DNA of 64,000 nt. Source: Volvariella volvacea V23. Taxonomy: Eukaryota > Basidiomycota > Agaricomycetes > Agaricales > Pluteaceae. The notes beneath the pieces are model-generated. The model was given only the letters and a program-made list of their open reading frames with translations, was not told the DNA's origin and ran no database searches. The position numbers were made by a program, and so were the translations under genes. Below are positions 57,742-64,000 of this stretch, in pieces. The DNA lies in assembly GCA_000349905.1 (NCBI GenBank), contig KB722743.1, positions 590,228 to 654,227 on the forward strand. Reading direction: 5' to 3'. The first letter of the stretch is position 1. Every line of letters starts with the position of its first letter.

Positions 57742-60700
57742 CTATGACAACCCCGCCAACTGCTTCAACACGCTCGTCGCCTGGCAAGCCTCCAACTTCC
57801 ACTTCGCATCCGTCCCCTTCCCACTCGTCGAGCACGTCTCCGCATTGTCAAACTCGTTCAACCGCCTCATCAACTTCTCATCCCCTCCAATCGCAACAAT
57901 AAAGTCCCACTCCTCCGCCGCAACCCCTCCACCGCCAATCGTCCCGCCCAATCCGACGCTCATCCCAACTCCGAGCCCGACTCCGAGTCCAAGTCCGATC
58001 CGGCTCCCACCAAGCCCCGCCAGTCTGCCACCAGCACCAGCACCACCAGCAAACCCACCAGCAAGACCAGCAGAAACACCACCGTCCCCTCCATCCGGGC
58101 TCAACCACGCCGCCCGCCCCATAAGCGGCGAATGCACCGGTCCTCCAGGATGCAAAATCGCGCCCACAGCCGTCGACCTCGAGATATTATTCGGCAGGAC
58201 CAAGAAGCTATTGCTCCCGGGAATCAACCTCAACCCGAATCTCTCCCCGAGACTGTCGTAGATGTGGTTTTGCGCCTCGGCGGCTTGACGGAGTGCCCAT
58301 TGACGGTCAGGATTGTTGTCCGTTTTGGGGCCGGTCCAGAAGCGCCAGACGACGGAGGCGCCGCGGTCTTCGACGAAGGAGCCGGGTGTGCGTTCGGTGA
58401 ACTGGAGGGTAGGATCGGGCGTTAGCTGTTTAGGAAAGAAGGCAAGAAGGACAATACACACGTAGTTCAAGATCTCGACGCACGAGCTCTTCCACGTCAA
58501 GTTGAGATTGGACACCATACTGATCCACTCGCCCTGTGGCGATCCGCCACGGACCGCCCGCGTCTTGATAAAGCACCCATTCTCAGCGCTACACCAAACC
58601 CACTCATCAATTCCTCCTCTTCCACAACCAGACAACGAACGGACTTACACAATACCCATCTTGGGAATCATCTCCGCAATCTTCTCCAACGGCCCCTTGA
58701 TCGGCAGCCCACTCAACAACCAAACCTCATTCCTCCTCTCATCCTCCGCCAACTTTTTCAGATCCTCCAACACCTCCAGCGGCAGCCCGGTCGTATCATT
58801 GACCAACGGCCTCGACAGATCCCGTTTCCAGATCGTCCCCTCAAAGTCGACTAGGATGAGTCGACGCTGGGAGTGCTTGTAGCGCGGGAGGATGAGGGCC
58901 GTGTCGAGGATCGGGACGTCGGAGAGGTCGTTTTGCGTGTGTTCGATGTTGGAGCGGACGCAGCGGGTTAGGAAGGAGGTTACGAAGTTTTGCGCGGTTT
59001 GGGTGATGACGTGGTTGTGGAGGTCCTAGAAGAGTAGATGTGAGCACAAAGGTCGATTGGAATGTGTGGGGAGGATACGAACCTCCCAGCGAGCACGAGC
59101 TTCATCGTCACCCATAGTCAAAGCCTGTGATCGCGATTAGTATAGAACCGAGAGACCATTTTGCGACTTACTTGGTTGATAGCGTTGGCGGTACTTTTGG
59201 CATCCCAAGGGTTGACCGAGATACAAGACCTAAATCCACTATAACTGTACGATCCCGCAAACTACATCACAAAAATTAGCATAAAAAGCGTTGGCCACAT
59301 TACAAACCATCTCACCTCGCTAAGAATCAAAGGTCTATAATTGCCCTCCTGGCACTCTACGAACTCGTGCGTTCTCAGTGCCATTCCCTCTCTCATACTT
59401 GTGACAATAAACGCGTCCGCCACAGTCAAGAGCGCCAAGTATTGTGAGAACGTCAAATCCTGGGTATGCAGGAATACGACAGGTTGATAGGTGAGAGTGC
59501 TGTAATGCGAGTTTACGCGAGAGACGACGTCTGCTACGCCTCCTGCCAATTCGTTGGACTCGGTGGTTTGGAGTGCTACTTGAATCAGGACGACCTAGAT
59601 GATTCCGAAACGCAATTAGCAACGACTGAAATTTGTGAAACTTTTGAGAAGAAAAGAATTACCTTTTGCTGCCATTCGGGGTACTTTTCTAGGAAGTTTT
59701 CAAAGGCTTGGAGCTTCTGCTTGACACCCTGAAAATAACCATGTCAATATATGCTAGTTGAAACTGAGGGTCCAAAACCGAACCTGAATCTCGTCCAACT
59801 TGTCACGTCCAACAAGAATCTTCATCCCTGCGTATCGCTGTTTCAGCATCTTGACCCATTCCGCAACCTCTGGGTCTTTCCTATATCACAAAAAGTTAGT
59901 CCCTCTCAAAAGAGAAAGCGGGGAAGAAACCACCAACATCTTCGCCTTCAACTGCCCAACATCAATTCCCATCGGGAACGCCGCAACATCCACAAACCTT
60001 CCTCTCCCCGCAGCCCTCAGCCCAATGGTCTTCTTTCCATTATTAGCTCCATCACTCTCGTTCCTCAAATGTTCCTCATCCGCAATCTGGATCCCCTTTG
60101 GTAAAGCTTCATAACTCAAAATGCGGTGCACGGTCTGTCTAAAGTGTCTAGCATAGTTTGTCGTCTGGAAAGCTACGAGATCGGCTCCGAGGAGACCGCG
60201 AAGGAGGTTTTCACGGACGGAGAGACAGCGGAAGATTTCAGAGGAGGGGAAGGCAACATGCATGAAGAAGCCAATGGGTGTAGACGCGGAAATTTTAGGG
60301 GAGGCTCGGAGGAGTTGAGGGACGAGCATAAGGTGGTAGTCGTTAATCCAAACTAAGGATGGTTTCGTGAGTTAAAACTGGTAACAGGATGCAAGAGGGG
60401 AGGGAGACTTACTGATGTCACCTTCTTGATAGTTGTCAATGATAGCATCTGCGAAACGCTGGTTCACGGCTTCGTATTGCTTGAAGGACGCAGATTCGTA
60501 GAACATCTTGGTCTTTGGTGCATCTGGAATTGCGTAGTGCAAGGCTGGCCATAAAACCTAACAAACCGCGAAGTGAGCAATAGAACGCCAAATCAGGAAG
60601 GCTATGACGCACCTGATGACAGAATTCATCGTAACAACTCGAAAATTCGGCATCTGGGATCCAGACGGGAACACTATCTTGCTGGGTGCGCATACGGAGA

Positions 60701-61666
60701 TCAATGTTCCTTCGCAGAGGTTCGGTGAAGTTATCGGTGTTGGTTCCTAGGGTTCCAACCCAAAGTTTCTTCCTCATCCTATCTCCAACGCTCAGGACTG
60801 CGTTCTTCAAACCACCATTACAATGTGGGTTGGGTTCGAAATGCCAAGTTTCTGAAGTTCGGTGCGGATTGCGTGTGTCGACATCAGAACGTCTAGGCAA
60901 CGAGCGTGAGTGTTTCCGCTGAACTCGGTGGGTAATGTGTTGATGGTCTGTATGGGTAGTTTGACGTTTACGAGAGAGAGGTGGTGGTGAGAGCGTAATA
61001 GAAGGGTCAGCGCCGGTTAAGGCCTTGGCGGCCTCGTCAACGGTATTCTCCGCAATTCGACTGAGGGCATGGAATGGATTGGCACTTTCTTGGGTTGGGG
61101 AACGAAGAGCGGGGGTAGGATTACGAGTCTGGATTATGGTTTAGATGGTGAGTTCCAAATGTAGATTACACGGACAAAACGGAATTGTGGCGCAGCAGCA
61201 ATGCTACAAGTGGACAGTCACTTCCAAGTTTACCCGCTAAATGCTCAATTGAATATCCCGATGCTCCACAGCATTGGAACGGCAGAAGACAGCACGGGCG
61301 CACAAATGCAATGGAGATAACAGCAGAGACACGGTACGATACGGGGTAGTGTGGTAACGCGTCAAGGAAGAGCGTAGCCATCGTAGCGCCCCAATCTAGC
61401 CCGAAGACAGAATAACAGCTCACCTTATCCTTGAGATCATCGACGATACTCTTGAGAGGACCTGAAGCTGTGCCGACAGTCCCTTGGCGGGAGGGGACTG
61501 TGCGAGCTTTGGGCTTGTCATGGAGGCGTTGATGGACGGCATGGGCAGACAGCTGCCCATTAGGAGCCCTGTCGACCGGGGTCGGCGGTCCTGATTCACC
61601 CAGGACAGCGGTGTTGGGGAGGAAGAGGGAGGCGATCACAACACGGTGATTTCTAAATGAGCTCAT
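57742..61666 (-). CDS. Trehalose-6-phosphate synthase/phosphatase-like regulatory subunit (TPS3/TSL1 type)
   Basis: GT20 domain plus HAD phosphatase-like domain, as in the large subunits of the trehalose synthase complex. The ATG at 61666 begins MSSFRNHRVVIASLFLPNTA. Landmarks: WVGTLGTNTD, IIWINDYHLMLVPQLLR, GFFMHVAFPSSEIFRCLSVR, LLGADLVAFQTTNYARHF, VDVAAFPMGIDVGQL, SMREGMALRTHEFVECQEGN and SEFAGSYSYSGF. The phosphatase half starts RRLILVDFEGTIWKRD, where the usual DxDGT motif reads DFEGT. VAENGCF is kept, but the GDDxxDE motif reads IGGDEKLMRR. A Gly-rich insertion of about 55 residues (58065-57900) splits the domain. I infer loss or strong reduction of phosphatase activity, hence a regulatory role. 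Many introns; ends LKQLAGLS. Confidence 0.85.
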
Positions 61667-63830
61667 GGTGTCGGCTAGATGATGGGGATGATGGGGACGA
61701 GCAGGGTAGAATTGATGAGGACCGTCACCGGCGACGACGACGAGGACGGCGTCAAGGTCAAAGGCGAGAGAAGATGGTGGTAGGAGGGCAAGAGAGGCTT
61801 GCCATTCGAATTTTTGGAGGAGCAATATAGAAGCCAAGCGAAGTGCGACGAGACCCGACGTCACTGCTCTTGCCTTATCCGGAACTTATCTCTTTTTTTA
61901 TTTATTTTCTGCCATCAATTTCCTGATTTTATCGCCCTCCTCTGTCCATCCGCCCGCGGTTACTCCGTCTCTGCCAGCCCAGCGTGCCGTTTGCTGGCCA
62001 GACACGCACACTGGCGTGGTCGGATGGAGAGAGGGTATATATTAAGATCGACGCGGACAATCTCTGCATTCCTTTCCCCACAGAGTCAGCGGCGGACCAA
62101 CTCGGAACACGGACTGCAGCCATCCAAAGTTATTCCTCCAAAAGTCGACTTTCCTCCGCAACGGCAACCCACACGACTCGTCCCACAAAATCAACAATCT
62201 GGGAATCTCCACCGCATCGATGGCGCTCTTTTGACTTTTTTGGCTTTCCCCATCATCTCAGATACCCCTGCCAGGTAGCTGACCATCAGCTGGTGATTAA
62301 TGCGCGGCGACTTGTCCTTCCTTGACTCTGTGAACCCTTCCTTCTCGAATTCATTCAACTTGGCTTAGTCTCGACGCGTCGTTAGGTTGAGTCCCTTTCT
62401 GGGCAGTCGTCTCCGCAATTTCCGTCTCGCCCTGCCAGATCGGGACGTCTACGGAAGCAGAAGATTCGACTTATCGTTGATGTCACTCCTCGACGCGACC
62501 AACGTTCGTAGATACAAAAGATAGCGTCCACCAACATGCTCACTCTCATAGGCGACCATCTACACGGACTCTGCTTGCTCAGCCTGCACCGCGCCCCATG
62601 GAAAATCTCCCCCTGAGCACTCGGAAGGAAGACCGCGCTTTTGACTGGTTGTTTCCGAAGAATCTTCGATTCTCTCTCACATTCATGCAACGTCACGTGC
62701 CGACAAATGCAAACACCTGAGGTTAAGCCACCGTCATATGCTTGAGACTGGTTCTTGCACTCGGTTTCGTCGTCGTATTTCCTTGACTACGCCGCAATCA
62801 CGCTGAGCCCCACGCGTTGAGTCCGGGTCAACGAATACCAATGGATGGAGTGCCAGCGCTGTGCCATTTGCGTTCGTTCGGCGCAGAATGGACCCTAGAT
62901 CTGTAACGCTTCTATCAACGGCACAGCACCCTTCCCCAGACCCTGTGGTGCCTTCCACCGAAGAACCCGGCCCCGTTTTCGTATATGCGCATAGACCCGT
63001 GCATTCCACCCTTCAACGGTACAGCACCCGGTCTGCAGTACTCTACGAGAGTACTGCTAGGAAGGGTGCATATTCAGTCTTGTTGTCACTTGCCCGGATT
63101 ACGTTTAGAGTACTAACACCCGAGCTCATCTGCACAAACCCGTCCAGGTCTGGATCTCTTCTTGCTGGTGCAGATCGATATACTCTTGGAATATGCAAAG
63201 AGCGGCATTTATGGCCTGATCGTCTAACTTGGGACAGCAGAGATCTCCGCTCTGATGACACCTGTCCGCTGTCCACCTTCGGCTACAAAATTCCCAAATC
63301 GGGGAGATCGTACTAGTTTTCTGATGCACGTTCTCCATCCATATCTCGTGTACTTGCAGTGGCGTTGTGTCATGGTGTTGAATCAATTGAATTGATATCT
63401 TGTGTGAGCAGCGACTGCAGGACGACGCTGGAAAGCAATTATGGGGGTAATTATGACGGAATTGATGCCTGTAGTATGTACTCTAATTGGCTGGGCTTTC
63501 GATGAGAACAACGGAGAGAAGGTAACCTTTGAAGGATTTCTCATCTGGCTTATAGCACCTGTAAATGTAGTTGTGCCATTGTCATGCACGAGACCTGGTG
63601 GGCCTAATTTCTACTAGCTCTCATTTCGGAGACGGTAAGATCTGTTTGGTCTCTATATTTTTACATCGTATATGCATATAGGGAACAAGGGCAAGATGAG
63701 CCTTGGTCCGAGTGATGCAGTTGCAAAGCGCAGCAGAAAATCCCGCATATATGGACCAGATGACCTGCTGGAAGGGAGAGAAGGTATATGTTCATTATCT
63801 TGTATATTTTATACTTAGGAAAGTAGGCTA
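61667..63830. other. Long region without a supported gene
   Basis: 5' flank of the trehalose gene, then short frames such as the one from the ATG at 62861 (MPFAFVRRRMDPRSV), which has no recognised domain. I do not call a gene. Confidence 0.35.
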
Positions 63831-63838
63831 TGGCTGAT

Positions 63839-63995
63839 GCCTAGCAAGTCCAAGTCCAGATTTCTTGCTAAAATTGAATTCTATTAGAGCTAGCTAGCTG
63901 TTAGCTAGCTCCAATAAAACTCAATCCTAACAAAAAAAATTTAGCTAGCTCTAATAAAATTCAATTCTAACAAAAGAAATCTAGACTTAGACCTG
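63839..63995. repeat. Palindromic AT-rich repeat with GCTAGCTAGC core
   Basis: The left arm (about 63842-63900; AGTCCAGATTTCTTG, AATTGAATTCTATTAGAGC) is the near-perfect reverse complement of the right end (about 63943-63995; AGCTCTAATAAAATTCAATT, AAAGAAATCTAGACTT). The right side also holds two tandem copies of a unit of about 39 bp beginning TTAGCTAGCTC. The layout resembles the terminus of a MITE or DNA transposon, or a self-folding repeat. It runs to the window edge. Confidence 0.7.
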
Positions 63996-64000
63996 CCAAG

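Noticed and set aside
62861..63316. 151-codon plus-strand frame as a gene
   Set aside because: No domain, no supporting splice structure and no codon pattern distinct from the surrounding spacer.
1..64000. CRISPR arrays, bacterial operons, riboswitches
   Set aside because: The sequence is eukaryotic nuclear DNA with spliceosomal introns; no regularly spaced repeats of that kind were seen.

Overview
The window is nuclear DNA of a filamentous basidiomycete, most likely a plant-biomass-degrading Agaricomycete; I cannot name the species. The reasons are short spliceosomal introns in almost every gene, Agaricomycete-type families (DUF6533-like membrane protein, MSS51-like MYND proteins), secreted AA9, GH5-like and CBM1 proteins, a tRNA-Val with an intron, and a Helitron. 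All exon models are read by eye from splice sites and family consensus.

Layout. 0-6.6 kb: a tandem array of small single-pass membrane proteins (PFWRTxKGK motif before the membrane helix), with intact, frameshifted and truncated copies. 7.4-9.8 kb: DNA polymerase delta subunit (Cdc27/POLD3) ending in a PCNA-binding box. 10.2-15.5 kb: three tandem AA9 lytic polysaccharide monooxygenases with one shared five-exon structure. 16.5-18.0 kb: a DUF6533-like membrane protein. 19.3-21.6 kb: a TLDc/OXR1 protein. 22.9-25.3 kb: a UapA-type purine permease. 25.5-27.5 kb: a MICOS Mic26/27-like gene divergent from a two-domain dihydroneopterin aldolase. 27.6 kb: tRNA-Val(AAC). 28.6-29.8 kb: a secreted protein of unknown function.

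30-42.4 kb is decaying sequence. Three MSS51-like MYND zinc-finger genes, all apparently damaged, are split by a Helitron. Its 3' terminus (hairpin plus CTAG) is visible, its Rep/helicase gene has three transition-type stop codons, and it carries a second accessory ORF. 44.0-46.1 kb: a secreted GH5-like protein in which both catalytic glutamates appear replaced. 46.9-51.4 kb: a SNF2 ATPase with C-terminal PHD-type cysteines. 52.3-57.2 kb: a segmental duplication whose unit is a tiny CBM1-only secreted protein plus an F-box gene; the left F-box copy is a remnant. 57.7-61.7 kb: a trehalose-phosphate synthase/phosphatase-like subunit with a degenerate phosphatase half. The last 160 bp is a palindromic, AT-rich repeat.

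The secreted AA9, CBM1 and GH5-like genes together suggest cell-wall polysaccharide attack. The remaining intact genes are unrelated housekeeping functions. The most unusual items are the 69-residue CBM1-only proteins, which need a 7-nt microexon, and the GH5-like protein without its catalytic glutamates.
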